NCBI GenBank assembly: GCA_022432975.1 | Contig: CM039508.1 | Span: 28,895,008 to 28,959,007, forward strand | DNA from: Begonia masoniana | Lineage: Eukaryota; Streptophyta; Magnoliopsida; Cucurbitales; Begoniaceae | Direction of reading: 5' to 3' | DNA: 64,000 nt | Shown: positions 21,111 through 32,512 of the stretch, piece by piece | Layout: the number at the start of each line of letters is the position of its first letter | How positions within the stretch are numbered: position 1 is the first letter of the stretch | Notes under the pieces: generated by a model | Database searches by the model: none | Told to the model about the DNA's origin: nothing | What the model saw: only the letters and a program-made list of their open reading frames with translations | Program-made: the position numbers and the translations under genes

Positions 21111-21528
21111 AACATTCTTCGTCCCCAAATTCATTTGGTCCGATGGCCAACGAGACCGCCGCAACTGGTTCCTCCCACGCATGACCTCCCGTGCCATTGA
21201 ATTTCGCTCCACAAAACCCTCTACGCCCCCCGTCCTCCTCATCGCCGTCATGGCTCTACAACCTCCTTACCCCACGCGTCAAACGCTTCTACTGCGATCA
21301 CCTTCTACTCCGAATCAACCACGTCCGGCATGCAAAAATTCCATTCTCGGTCCCTGAATGTCGCAATTTCCTAAAATTTTCAATAGTCAGCACTGTAGGT
21401 GCCCACTCCTGCTACGCGGGAAGCTGCACGGGGCAAAAAGGACAAGGGCCGCTGAAACCACAGCCTCAGCTGTTTTGCGCCAATTTTCATCGCCCTTGAT
21501 ATGAAAAAAATTACTCGGTCGAAAAAAG

Positions 21529-21646
21529 GGGTGCAAGACGAGGACTTCCCAAGTGGTCACCCAACATAGTACTACTCTCGCCAAAGCACTTTTAAATTAG
21601 GAGTTCTAATAGGATCCGGTGCATTAGTGCTCGTATGGTCGCCCCC
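21529..21646 (-). rRNA. 5S rRNA-like copy 8 (probable pseudogene)
   Basis: 118 bp; start GGGGGCGACCATACGAG; GGATCCTATTAGAACTCCT shows extra changes in the middle. T-run follows the 3' end. Confidence 0.75.
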
Positions 21647-22059
21647 AACATTCTTCGTCTGCCAATTCACTTTGTCCGATGCTCAGCGAGACCGCCGCAA
21701 CACGTTCCTCCCACGCATGACCTCCCGTGCCATTGAATTTTGCTTCACAAAACCCTCCACGCCCCCCGTCCTCCTCCTCGGCGTCACGACTCTACAACCT
21801 CCGAACTCCCACGCGTCGAACGCTCCCACCGCGATCACCTTCTACGCCGAATTGACCACGACCCGCAGGAAAAATGCCATTATCGGGCCCCGAACGTTGT
21901 AATTTCCCAATTTTCAATAGTCACAACGTAGGCGCCCCTCTTGCTACGCGGGAAGCCGCGCGGGGCAAAAAAAGACAAGGCCGCTGAAACCACAGCCTCA
22001 GCTGTCCTGCACCGATCTTCGTCGCACTGATATGGAAAAAAGTACTCGGTCTAAAAAAG

Positions 22060-22104
22060 GGGTGCAACACGAGGACGTCTAAAGTGGTTACCAACCTTAT
22101 ATTA
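22060..22104 (-). pseudogene. 5S rRNA-like copy 9, 5' two thirds deleted
   Basis: Only the 3' 45 bp remain (TTGCACCC end). The sequence then jumps directly into spacer (CCTCCCGTGCCATTG), a deletion of about 145 bp spanning the rest of the core and adjoining spacer. Confidence 0.8.
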
Positions 22105-22449
22105 CCTCCCGTGCCATTGAATTTCGCTCCACAAAACCCTCCACACCCTCCGTCCTCCTCGTTGCCGTTATGGCTCTACAACCTCCGCATCCCACGAGTC
22201 GAAACGCTTTTACTGCGATCGCCTTCTACTTCGAATCGACCACGACACGCATGCAAAAACACCATTCTCGGTCCCCGAACGTCGTAATTTGCCCAAATTT
22301 TCAATAGTCAGCGCCATAGGCGCCCACTTCTGCTACGCTTGAAACCGCGCGCGGCAAAAATGACAAGGGCTGTTAAAATCACAGTCTCAGCTGTCCTGCG
22401 CCGATCTTAGTCTCCCATGATATGGAAAAAAGTACTCGGTCAAGAAAAG

Positions 22450-22567
22450 GGGTGCAAGACGAGGACTTCCAAAGTGGTCACCCAACTTAGTACTACTCTC
22501 GCCGAAGCACTTTTAAATTTGGAGTTTTGATGGGAATCCGGTGCATTAGTGCTCGATGGTCGCACCC
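22450..22567 (-). rRNA. 5S rRNA-like copy 10 (probable pseudogene)
   Basis: 118 bp; start GGGTGCGACCATCGAG, lacking two bases of the CATACGAG consensus, with one extra base in GGATTCCCATC. Confidence 0.75.
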
Positions 22568-22988
22568 AACATTCTTCGTCTGCCAATTCACATTACCTGA
22601 TGCCCAGTGAGACTGCCGGAACCCGTTCCTCCCACGCATGACCTTCTGTGCCATTGAATTATGCTCCACAAACCATCCACGCCCCCAGTCCTCCTCCTCG
22701 GCAGCACGGCTCTACAACCTCTGCACTCCCACGAGTCAAACGCTTCCACCGTGATCGCCTTCCACTCCAAAATGACCACAACACGCATGCAAAAATGCCA
22801 TTCTTAGGCCCCAAACGTTGTAATTTGCCAAAATTTTCAATAGTCAGCGCCAGTAGGCGCCCAATACCGCTACGCTTGATGTCGTGCGGGGCAAAAAAAG
22901 ACAAGGGTCGCTAAAACCACAGCCTCAGCTGTCCTACGCCGATCTTAATCACCCCTGATATGGGAAAAAAATACGAATCCGTAAAAAG

Positions 22989-23110
22989 GGGTGCAACACG
23001 AGGACTTGTCCAACAGAGGTAACCCAACATTAGTACTACTCTCGCCAAAGCACTTTTAAATTAGGAGTTCTAATAGGATCCGGTGCATTAGTGCTCGTAT
23101 GGTCGCACCC
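22989..23110 (-). rRNA. 5S rRNA-like copy 11 (probable pseudogene)
   Basis: About 122 bp because of small insertions in the 3' third (CCTCTGTTGGACAAGTCC). The start GGGTGCGACCATACGAG is intact. Confidence 0.72.
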
Positions 23111-23527
23111 AACATTCTTCGTCTGCCAATTCACTTTGTCCGATGCTCAGCGAGACCGCCGCAACACGTTCCTCCCACGCATGACCTCCCGTGCCATTGA
23201 ATTTCGCTCCACAAAACCCTCCACGCCCCCCGTCCTCCTCCTCGGCGTCACGACTCTACAACCTCCGCATCCCACGAGTCGAACGCTTTTACTGCGATCG
23301 CCTTCTACTTCGAATCGACCACGACACGCATGCAAAAACACCATTCTCGGTCCCCGAACGTCGTAATTTGCCCAAATTTTCAATAGTCAGCGCCATAGGC
23401 GCCCACTCTTGCTACTCGTGAAGCCGCGCGGGGCAAAAAAGACAAGGCCGCTGAAACCACAGCCTCAGCTGTCCTGCGCCGATCTTCGTCGCCCCTGATA
23501 TGGAAAAAAGTACTCGGTCTAAAAAAG

Positions 23528-23551
23528 GGGTGCAACACGTAGGTCGCACCC
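23528..23551 (-). pseudogene. 5S rRNA-like copy 12, about 95 bp deleted internally
   Basis: Only the two ends are left, fused as GGGTGCGACCTACGTGTTGCACCC on the minus strand (first 9-10 and last 14 bases of the core). Confidence 0.8.
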
Positions 23552-23967
23552 AACAATTTTTTTTTCGTCCCCAAATTCAGTTTTGTACGATGGCCAACGA
23601 GACCGCCGCAACTGGTTCCTCCCACGGCATGAACTCCCGTGCCATTGAATTTCGCTCCCAAAAACCCTCTACGCCCCCCGTCCTCCTCATCGCGTCATGG
23701 CTCTACAACCTCCTTACCCCACGCGTCAAACGCTTCTACTGCGATCACCTTCTACTCCGAATCAAACCACGTCCGGCATGCAAAAATCCATTCTCGGTCC
23801 CTGAATGTCGCAATTTCCTAAATTTCAATAGTCAGCAATGTAGTGGCCCACTCCTGCTCGCGGGAAGTGCACGGGGCAAAAAGGACAAGGGCCGCTGAAA
23901 CCACAGCCTCAGTGTTGCGCCAATTTTCATCGCCCTTGATATGAAAAAAATTACTCGGTCGAAAAAG

Positions 23968-24085
23968 GGGTGCAAGACGCGGACTTCCCAGTGGTCACCC
24001 AACCATAGTACTACTCTCGCCAAAGCACTTTTAAATTAGGAGTTCTACTAGGATCCGGTGCATTAGTGCTCGTATGGTCGCCCCC
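23968..24085 (-). rRNA. 5S rRNA-like copy 13 (probable pseudogene)
   Basis: 118 bp; closest to copy 8 (shared AGAACTCCTAATTTAAAAG), as expected from the multi-unit duplication, but with single-base gaps. Confidence 0.72.
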
Positions 24086-24499
24086 AACATCTTGTCTGCC
24101 AATTCACTTTGTCCGATGCTCAGCGAGACCGCCGCAACACGTTCCTCCCACGCATGACCTCCGTGCCATTGAATTTTGCTTCACAAAACCCTCCACGCCC
24201 CCCGTCCTCCTCCTCGGCGTCACGACTCTACAACCTCCGAACTCCCACGCGTCGAACGCTCCCACCGCGATCACCTTCTACTCCGAATTGACCACGACCC
24301 GCAGGGAAAAATGCCATTATCGGGCCCCGAACGTTGTAATTTCCCAAATTTTCAATAGTCAGCAACGTAGGCGCCCACTCTTGCTACTCGTGAAGCCGCG
24401 CGGGGCAAAAAAGACAAGGCCGCTGAAACCACAGCCTCAGCTGTCCTGCACCGATCTTCGTCGCCACTGATATGGAAAAAAGTACTCGGTCTAAAAAAG

Positions 24500-24553
24500 G
24501 GGTGCAACACGAGGACTTCTGAAGTGGTTACCAAACTTAGTACTACTCTCGCA
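24500..24553 (-). pseudogene. 5S rRNA-like copy 14, 5' half deleted
   Basis: The 3' 54 bp are present, then spacer (ATGACCTCCCGTGCC) follows directly. It is the counterpart of truncated copy 9 in the duplicated block; the breakpoint differs slightly. Confidence 0.8.
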
Positions 24554-24900
24554 TGACCTCCCGTGCCATTGAATTTCGCTCCACAAAACCCTCCACACCC
24601 TCCGTCCTCCTCGTTGCCGTTATGGCTCTACAACCTCCGCATCCCACGAGTCGAACGCTTTTACTGCGATCGCCTTCTACTTCGAATCGACCACGACACG
24701 CATGCAAAAACACCATTCTCGGTCCCCGAACGTCGTAATTTGCCCAAATTTTCAATAGTCAGCGCCATAGGCGCCCACTTCTGCTACGCTTGAAACCGCG
24801 CGCGGCAAAAATGACAAGGGCTGTTAAAATCACAGTCTCAGCTGTCCTGCGCCGATCTTAGTCTCCCATGATATGGAAAAAAGTACTCGGTCAAGAAAAG

Positions 24901-25018
24901 GGGTGCAAGACGAGGACTTCCAAAGTGGTCACCCAACTTAGTACTACTCTCGCCGAAGCACTTTTAAATTTGGAGTTTTGATGGGATCCGGTGCATTAGT
25001 GCTCGTATGGTCGCACCC
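24901..25018 (-). rRNA. 5S rRNA-like copy 15 (probable pseudogene)
   Basis: 118 bp; start GGGTGCGACCATACGAG; counterpart of copy 10 without that copy's indels. Confidence 0.75.
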
Positions 25019-25438
25019 AACATTCTTCGTCTGCCAATTCACATTACCTGATGCCCAGTGAGACTGCCGGAACCCGTTCCTCCCACGCATGACCTTCTGT
25101 GCCATTGAATTATGCTCCACAAAACCATCCACGCCCCCAGTCCTCCTCCTCGGCATCACGGCTCTACAACCTCTGCACTCCCACGAGTCAAACGCTTCCA
25201 CCGTGATCGCCTTCCACTCCAAAATGACCACAACACGCATGCAAAAATGCCATTCTTAGGCCCCAAACGTTGTAATTTGCCAAAATTTTCAATAGTCAGC
25301 GCCATAGGCGCCCAATACCGCTACGCTTGATGTCGTGCGGGGCAAAAAAGACAAGGGTCGCTAAAACCACAGCCTCAGCTGTCCTACGCCGATCTTTATC
25401 ACCCCTGATATGGAAAAAAAATACTAAGTCGTAAAAAG

Positions 25439-25556
25439 GGGTGCAACACGAGGACTTCCAAAGAGGTAACCCAACATTGTACTACTCTCGCCGTAGCACT
25501 TTTAACTTTAGAGTTTTGATGGGATCCGGTGCATTATTGCTCTTGTGGTCGCAACC
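25439..25556 (-). rRNA. 5S rRNA-like copy 16 (probable pseudogene)
   Basis: 118 bp; start GGTTGCGACCACAAGAG; GGATCCCATCAAAACTC in the middle; T-run after the 3' end. Confidence 0.75.
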
Positions 25557-25975
25557 AACATTCTTCGTCTGACAATTCACTTTGTCTGATGCCCAGCTAG
25601 ACCACCGCAACCCGTTCCTCCCACGCATGACCTCTCGTGCCATTGAATTTCGCTCCAAAAACCCCTCCATGCCGCCCGGCCTCCTCCTCGGCGTCACGGC
25701 TCTACAACCTCCGCACTCCCACGCATCGAATGCTTCCACCACGATCACCTTCCACTTCGAATCAACCACGACACGCATGCAAAAATGCTATTCTCAAACC
25801 CCAAATGTCAGAATTTGCCCAAATTTTCAATAGTCAGCGCCGTAGGCGCTCACTCCCGCTACGCGAAAAGCCGCGCTTGGAAAAAAGGACAAGAGCCGCT
25901 GAATCCACAGCCTTAGCTGTCCTGCGCAGATCTTAGCCACCCTTTATATGGAAAAAAGTACTCGGTCGAAAAAAG

Positions 25976-25989
25976 GGGTGCAACACGAG
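25976..25989 (-). pseudogene. 5S rRNA-like copy 17, 3' end (split by A2)
   Basis: The last 14 bases of the core, CTCGTGTTGCACCC on the minus strand, lie left of A2; the remainder resumes at 40133. A2's target duplication ACGAG (25985-25989) is part of the core. Confidence 0.85.
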
Positions 25990-28900
25990 TGTAACAACCC
26001 CAGTAGGGTCGGGACATAATTCATGACTTTCTTATTTATTTAATTCTTACTTTCTGCAAAGAAAAAAGAAACTTAGAACCTAAAACTTGACTCGCGGACA
26101 ACATATCATCTGACAAAACTAAACCATCCAAAATTCGACTCTTTCATTAATCTAATAACACTTTAGTTCGCAGAATCGAGCGACTATGCTCGGTTATCAG
26201 TTCCATGACATAATCGGGCAGAAAAGAAATGCCCTCAGATCACACGACGACATTATGCTCGGGCTGCATGGGTTTGCATGCATCGGCTGATAGGGTACAC
26301 ATTTTCCGATTTGACACGTATACTCTGCATGACTCAATTATCGTTGCCCATTAGAAGACATCTTCCGGTGGGCACGTGCATCTCTCGTGGCTCATTAAAC
26401 ATCACTTGACATAAGCGATACACTACATTGCCCGGTCGCTAGACGACAAAACAATACTTACATCATTCGGTATTTGAAATACATTACATCGCCCGATCGC
26501 TAGACGACAAACAATACTTACATCATCCGGTATTTGAAATGCACTACATCGCCCGATCGCTAGACGACAAACAATACTTACATCATCCGGTATTTGAAAT
26601 ACACTACATCGCCCGATCGCTAGACGACAAACAATACTTACATCATCCGGTATTTGAAATACACTACATCGCCCGATCGCTAGACGACAAACAATACTTA
26701 CATCATCCGGTATTTGAAATACACTACATCGCCCGATCGCTAGACGACAAACAATACTTACATCATCCGGTATTTGAAATACACTACATCGCCCGATCGC
26801 TAGACGACAAACAATACTTACATCATCCGGTATTTGAAATACACTACATCGCCCGATCGCTAGACGACAAACAATACTTACATCATCCGGTATTTGAAAT
26901 ACACTACATCGCCCGATCGCTAGACGACAAACAATACTTACATCATCCGGTATTTGAAATACACTACATCGCCCGATCGCTAGACGACAAACAATACTTA
27001 CATCATCCGGTATTTGAAATACACTACATCGCCCGATCGCTAGACGACAAACAATACTTACATCATCCGGTATTTGAAATACACTACATCGCCCGATCGC
27101 TAGACGACAAACAATACTTACATCATCCGGTATTTGAAATACACTACATCGCCCGATCGCTAGACGACAAACAATACTTACATCATCCGGTATTTGAAAT
27201 ACACTACATCGCCCGATCGCTAGACGACAAACAATACTTACATCATCCGGTATTTGAAATACACTACATCGCCCGATCGCTAGACGACAAACAATACTTA
27301 CATCATCCGGTATTTGAAATACACTACATCGCCCGATCGCTAGACGACAAACAATACTTACATCATCCGGTATTTGAAATACACTACATCGCCCGATCGC
27401 TAGACGACAAACAATACTTACATCATCCGGTATTTGAAATAACCAATACTTACATCATTCGGTATTTGAAATACATTACATCGCCCGATCGCTAGACGAC
27501 AAAACAATACTTACATCATCCGGTATTTGAAATGCACTACATCGCCGATCGCTAGACACAAACAATACTTACATCATCCGGTATTTGAAATACACTACAT
27601 CTCCCGATCGCTAGACGACAAACAATACTTACATCATCCGGTATTTGAAATACACTACATCGCCCGATCGCTAGACGACAAACGATACTTACATCATCTG
27701 GTATTTGACAAACGTTCGCTATCTACCGGTCATGTCAGCCAGATGATTCATTCCTCCAGCTTCTATCATTCAACTCGCACCGGTGACGTCAGCCGGATGA
27801 TGCATTCATCCGACTTCTATCACACGGCAGTAAAACCCGAAATCTTTCAAGCAACTCATACCGACAGGAAAATAACCTGACCTTCACAGATCTCATACTT
27901 CATAGACATAAACGTAGACAGACATAAATCATGTACTCATCTTGAATACATGTAGCGGAAGACTTAGTTAAAACAACTCGTTCTATATCCTTATAAACAT
28001 TCTCAGACTCAGTAATTAAACCAGACAATTTCAAAAGCTCGATGTCTAAAAAAATCTCATTCTACTTAGACTTCCATAATCATAATCATCACTAAAATTA
28101 TAAGAGCATTAACCAGGGGGTCTTATTCGCCATCCAGCCACAGAATTGCTCCCTGAACACCTTCCAGCAACCAAACTTAGACATTTTCATTAACTTTGGA
28201 ATTCTCACCTGATACTTTGTCACCTACATCATAAGGTTCAACTATAAGCCTAATGCTTAGTAAGGAATGCAATTCTAACATGTATACGTGAATGCATAGT
28301 TGCAAGAAAATCATGATCATGTTCGTTTCATGCTCTATTCCTGTTTTTATTCGTATTCTTGTTCATCATTTTCATCATATGGATTAAGGGAGGATTTGTG
28401 CCGTAAAGGGGGGATGAGAGTGCAAATGTACATAGTCCCTTTCGGGCCGTATTCATGGTCCTTCTCTTTGGACAGTGACATACACCAAAGCGCCCCCAAC
28501 CCTAACTTAATCCGGTTGCATAAGTTTCATATTCATTGTCATATCTTGTTCATGGGAAAAACATGCTCATAAAACATTTTTATATGCTTGAGAAGTAAAT
28601 CATGATGCATGACATGGATGCTCTTAAATCATCAGACTATAGAAAGTATCATACCAGACAGTCGACTTCATAGTCTCTACCAGAACGTCTCATAACAAAA
28701 CTCTCAACATCCATAAATCATCCAAGTACGAGAAATCTTACTAACACAGAACAAACATCAGACAACTGGAACTAACTTAATATCGTTGTGATGTAGGGCC
28801 CTATTGGCCGGAAGTCTTAATACATTCACTTATCTGGTATCCTTAGCAATACTCGAGCACTTCACTTCAAACTTCTTTACCTAAAACATTTCACATTACA

Positions 28901-29416
28901 GTATTAAATAAAAATCCTAAAAGTTATAACCAAAAGTCATCCTAGAAATAATCTGTTTCAACCTAATAACTAGTCACAGATCACGAATGCCACTAATATT
29001 TCACTGCCAAGAAGAATCCGAAGCTACGGCTGATAGCAGGGAAAGCAGAGTTCTAAATAGCCAATCAGTGACTACATTATAGAGTCTTACCTAGGGTGTG
29101 GATTGTCGGGGCGGAGACTGAAAATCGGTCACCGAAAGGAGCTGTAGTTGGCCGAGGGAGAGAGCTCTGGGGAAGAGAGAAATCGCCGAGAGTGAATGCG
29201 TCGGCTACAGTGAGGTTTAAATGGGGTTTAAAGTTTCCATTTCCTATTTATACGTGATCCATCCATCGTTAATTATAACCCTGCCACCCAACCTAGTTTC
29301 ACTCAACTTGTAATAAATATGTCTTGACTTTAAATTTAAAATCATAAAGGTTAATAAAAAGGGTGATAATCAAAATGGTTAAGAAAATCACCTGGCAGAA
29401 ATTGTCGGGTGTTACA
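25990..29416 (-). repeat. A2 3' LTR (3427 bp)
   Basis: TGTAACAACCCC at left, GGGTGTTACA at right. Contains the 60-bp tandem array at 26420-27708, GACGTCAGCCGGATGATGCA near 27790, and a CT/GA-rich segment near 29150. A few percent diverged from the right LTR outside the array. Confidence 0.92.
26420..27708 (-). repeat. 60-bp tandem array in A2 3' LTR (about 21 copies)
   Basis: Unit contains GATCGCTAGACGACAAACAA, TACTTACATCATCCGGTATT and TGAAATACACTACATC. Copies from 26581 to 27440 are identical. Near 27441 the array breaks and restarts with the variants of its own first two copies (CATTCGG, ATTACATC, ATGCACTAC). Because 60 is divisible by 3 it is open on both strands as a 20-residue repeat; I do not regard this as coding. 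Confidence 0.95.
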
Positions 29417-29430
29417 TCCACCCCTCCTTA
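29417..29430 (-). other. A2 polypurine tract
   Basis: Minus strand AAGGAGGGGTGGA directly upstream of the 3' LTR start, where plus-strand DNA synthesis is primed. Confidence 0.8.
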
Positions 29431-29457
29431 AATAAAATTTTCGTCCTCAAAAATTGC

Positions 29458-29776
29458 TTAAACAAAGAGCTCCGGATATTTGTCCAGCATGTCTTGTTGT
29501 CGTTCCCATGTGGCTTCTTCAATACCATGATTCACCCATAAGACTTTCACTAGTTGAATTTCCTTATTCCTCAGAGTCTTAACTGCAGATTCTATAATCC
29601 TTACAGGCTTCTCTTCATACACCAGTGTCTGCTCGATTTTGATATCCACTGGCTTAACAACTTGTGTAGGATCTCGTATGCATTTTCTTAACATTGACAC
29701 ATGAAAAACATTGTGAACTTTTTCCAGTGATAGGGGCAATTGCAGTCTATAAGCTGTGCTGCCGATCCTCTCAAAG
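29458..29776 (-). pseudogene. A2 integrase C-terminal module and chromodomain
   Basis: GSTAYRLQLPLSLEKVHNVF belongs to the GPY/F tail, and [18 protein letters not shown] is the chromodomain-like end typical of Tekay chromoviruses, thought to steer integration to modified chromatin. It ends at a normal stop (29458). The upstream part is cut at 29776 by the solo LTR; the remaining integrase lies at 32513-33250. Confidence 0.85.
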
Positions 29777-31009
29777 TGTAACACCCGAGAATTTTCTGTA
29801 ACACACATGTGTCTTAGGGTAGACGGTTAGAATAGTTTAATGAAGATGTTGAGAATGGATTTGGAATTAAGGTATGCAAAAAGGAGAAAAGAAGGTTTGA
29901 CAATTCAAAATAATAGGTGGTGGAAAAGTAAAAAGGTGTTTTTGTTTTTCAACCAATAGAAATGTAACATGTAATGAAAATATGAAAGAGAAATAGGTGC
30001 AATAACAAGGCATTCACGTTGAAGGTTTTTGGGAGAGAAAAGTGTGGGTGGTTTTACAAATTTAGAAAGCTTGGAGGAGGAAAGTTAAAAGGTGGAAGAA
30101 AAGTTAGGTTAAAAAGATGAGTTTCCAATTTATTTCTTCATCTTCATCGAGTTCTCTCCTTCTCCTCCATAGCCAACGACTCTCTTCCTCCTTTCATCAT
30201 TTCTTCAAGTGATTGCAAGGTAAATTTACATGGGTTTTAGTTTATGTGCTATGGGATGAAGTTTGGAAGAGTTTTTAGGATGTTTTAGGTGGTTTTAGGG
30301 AGAGTTGGAAAACCCTAGGTTAGGGATTCCGAAAATTGAGTGTTGATGTTAAATTTCTTTCTTATTTTGATGGTTTAGTTGTTAAATGACTTGGTTTAGG
30401 TAGATTTGAGGGTTAGATTGAGGATTGGTGAAGTGTTCCACAAAAATGGTTGAAGAACATTAAAGGGCCGATTCTGTCTTTGGGAATTTCGGGCTGGCCA
30501 AAGTGTTTGTTTGGTTAATTTGAGTGATTCAATGGATAGTAAACGTGTAGAGGTTTTCGAGTTGGGGTGGCACGTCGAAATCCGTTGAAAAACGAGAAAG
30601 TTATGACCGTTTGAAGTTGGACGGTCAATTTTGGTGTCAAAATCGGGTTTGGAGTTAAGTTGTGGGTTTAGGTTAAATGTGTGATTAGTTTAGTTAGCAA
30701 AAATCATTATAATTTATTTAGTTTGTTATTAAGTGAATTTTCGTTATTTGTTAGGTGATCGAACGTGTGATTTAGTTGGACGAAGTGAATGTATCGAGCA
30801 ACCAGGTAAGTAGTGGTAGCTTTCTTTTGCCTTCGGGCCTACACCATGGAACGGTAGGGTTATTTATTTCTTGTTGTGTTTTGTTGGGTTTGGTTGCATA
30901 ATGGTTGACGTGCATCATTGTTTTCAGTAACGAAAATACGAGTTGTTTTTGCATGGCTGGGTGTGAGTGTGAACGTAATCAGATAAAGTGAATGGTAATG
31001 AATCTCAAA

Positions 31010-31155
31010 TAGTGTGCCTTGTCGGGATATGGTACTGGCAGTAGCACCCCGAAGGGAACTCTATGAGAGACCGGCTAAAATACGAGATCGGGAATAGTGT
31101 GCCTTGTCGGGATACGGTGCTGGCAGTAGCACCCCGAAGGGAACTCTATGAAGGA
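31010..31155 (+). repeat. Direct repeat in solo LTR
   Basis: Two copies of a segment with GTGCCTTGTCGGGATA, CTGGCAGTAGCACCCCGAAG and GGGAACTCTATGA, separated by about 20 bases. This is the same type of internal duplication seen in A1's LTR. Confidence 0.8.
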
Positions 31156-32108
31156 TGGTTGGCTAAAATACGTAAAGGTTGTGAGTATGAATTCCTAGAC
31201 GGTCATAAGATTCTACGATCGACGAGGGAGATTATGCATGGCCATCCTAGACGGTTATGGGATGTGAGCTATCTGGTCTTACTCTAGTGATTTTGAGTTT
31301 GGCCGTCCTAGACGGTTATGGGATGTGTGCCTACTCAAATCACACGGCTTATGAAACGAATAATGTAATGAACAGCAACGATAGCAAATAAACACAACTG
31401 AGTGGTAGAAACTGCATGTATTAGGTTGCTTGCATTGTGTTGTAGTCTCATTCGTTACTCCCTACTTGCTAAGCATTAGGCTTACGTTTTGTGTTCTGTG
31501 GTGTAGGTGACGAATTCTGTTCAGGTGAGGTGGATGAGACAGCTGAGGTTTAGGCTACAGTCGGAGGAGTACGGAGTCCGCCAGTGCAGGCTATTGTAGG
31601 GGCGTCTCGATTACTATCGTCCTCAGGTATTTTGGTGGGAATGTTGTAAATGGTTTGGTAAGCGTTTTGTAAGGCTTTTGTTTAAAACGACTTCGACTTA
31701 TTGGATGTTTAGTATGAATATTTACAAAAATGTTTTGGTAGTGAATTTTAATGTTTTGAGTTGGGGATATTGTGTTTAATGGTTGTAGTATTTGGGAAGT
31801 TGAAAACATATATTTTTGGGTGTTTGGTTTCAGGGTTCGGTTTAAAGAAATTTAGGCGTTATGCCGCCCGTTTCGGTTTTAAACTATTTAACGTCGGGTT
31901 ATGTTCGCTATTTTTTTATTTAATCGTTTGAAGTCGGTTTTTTATAAAATTTACGCGATTTGAAGATTTATGTGTCAGGAGTGTATGGTAAAAATTTCGG
32001 TATTTTTGGAGGTGTCGGGCTCATAGAAAAGTGTAGAAATGTCGGGAAGGTCAAGAAAAGTCAAAACGGGGTGTTTTGGAGCGTTTTTGAGTGGAAAAAC
32101 CCGAGCCG

Positions 32109-32197
32109 GCCCGATCGATCGGGCATGGGTCACGACCGATCGCGGCCGGGATCATTTTTGGTGAAAATAGCCCGAGAGGGCCCGATCGATCGGGCCC
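32109..32197. repeat. Two perfect CGATCG palindromes in solo LTR
   Basis: GCCCGATCGATCGGGC at 32109-32124 and GGGCCCGATCGATCGGGCCC at 32178-32197, both self-complementary; two degenerate relatives (ACCGATCGCGG, ACCGAACGCGA) follow each. They lie about 320-400 bp from the LTR 3' end. Confidence 0.9.
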
Positions 32198-32512
32198 AAA
32201 TCTCGACCGAACGCGATTGGGCACACACGGGGCGTGCCCAGCGCGCGCAGCACGCTGTCTGGGCGCGCGCGGCGCCCAAGAGCAGATTTTTTTTTTTAAA
32301 AAAATTTTGATTACGATTTCCACTTTGTTTTAACCTGACTTTTTCCGACATATTTTAAACATATTTTGGCACGTTTTCCAACAAAAATCGAGGGTTCGAA
32401 AAACTCGAAAACCGAGTCGAAAAATTTACGAAAAATCATTTAAACATAGTTTTAAACACGGGTTTGGTTTGGTATGTGACGCACCGAGCCGGGGTGGGTT
32501 CGGGGCGTTACA

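Larger units (their letters stand above)
19641..25989 (-). repeat. 5S rDNA-like tandem array, central block
   Basis: Core starts at 19991, 20456, 20993, 21529, 22060, 22450, 22989, 23528, 23968, 24500, 24901, 25439 and 25976. Most steps are 531-539 bp; shorter steps (390-465) mark internal deletions. The step pattern 531/390/539 (21529-22989) recurs as 532/401/538 (23968-25439), showing a multi-unit duplication with an offset of about 2.44 kb. Confidence 0.9.
29777..32512 (+). mobile_element. Solo LTR of a Tekay-like element inside A2 pol
   Basis: 2736 bp with ends TGTAACACCCGAG and TTCGGGGCGTTACA, flanked by CAAAG and CCAAG (5-bp duplication, one mismatch). Removing it rejoins the A2 integrase. 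Comparison with A1's LTR ends indicates plus orientation, opposite to A2. It holds a 62-64-bp direct repeat (about 31010-31072 and 31092-31155), AGACGGTTATGGGATGTG repeats near 31250-31330, and two perfect CGATCG palindromes near its 3' end. Confidence 0.85.

Noticed and set aside
11006..25989. Many 60-140-codon open frames on both strands of the 5S-like array
   Set aside because: They recur with the 537-bp unit in GC-rich spacer and across the 5S core, have no shared frame preservation, and overlap on opposite strands.
26539..27495. 318-residue protein made of 20-residue repeats (plus strand), and the 406-residue minus-strand counterpart at 37276-38496
   Set aside because: Both come from a 60-bp DNA tandem repeat whose period is a multiple of three. 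Both strands are open, there is no start context, and the array lies in a non-coding LTR.
32051..32351. Overlapping Arg/Pro-rich open frames near the solo LTR end
   Set aside because: Four frames on both strands over a GC-rich palindromic block; composition artefact.
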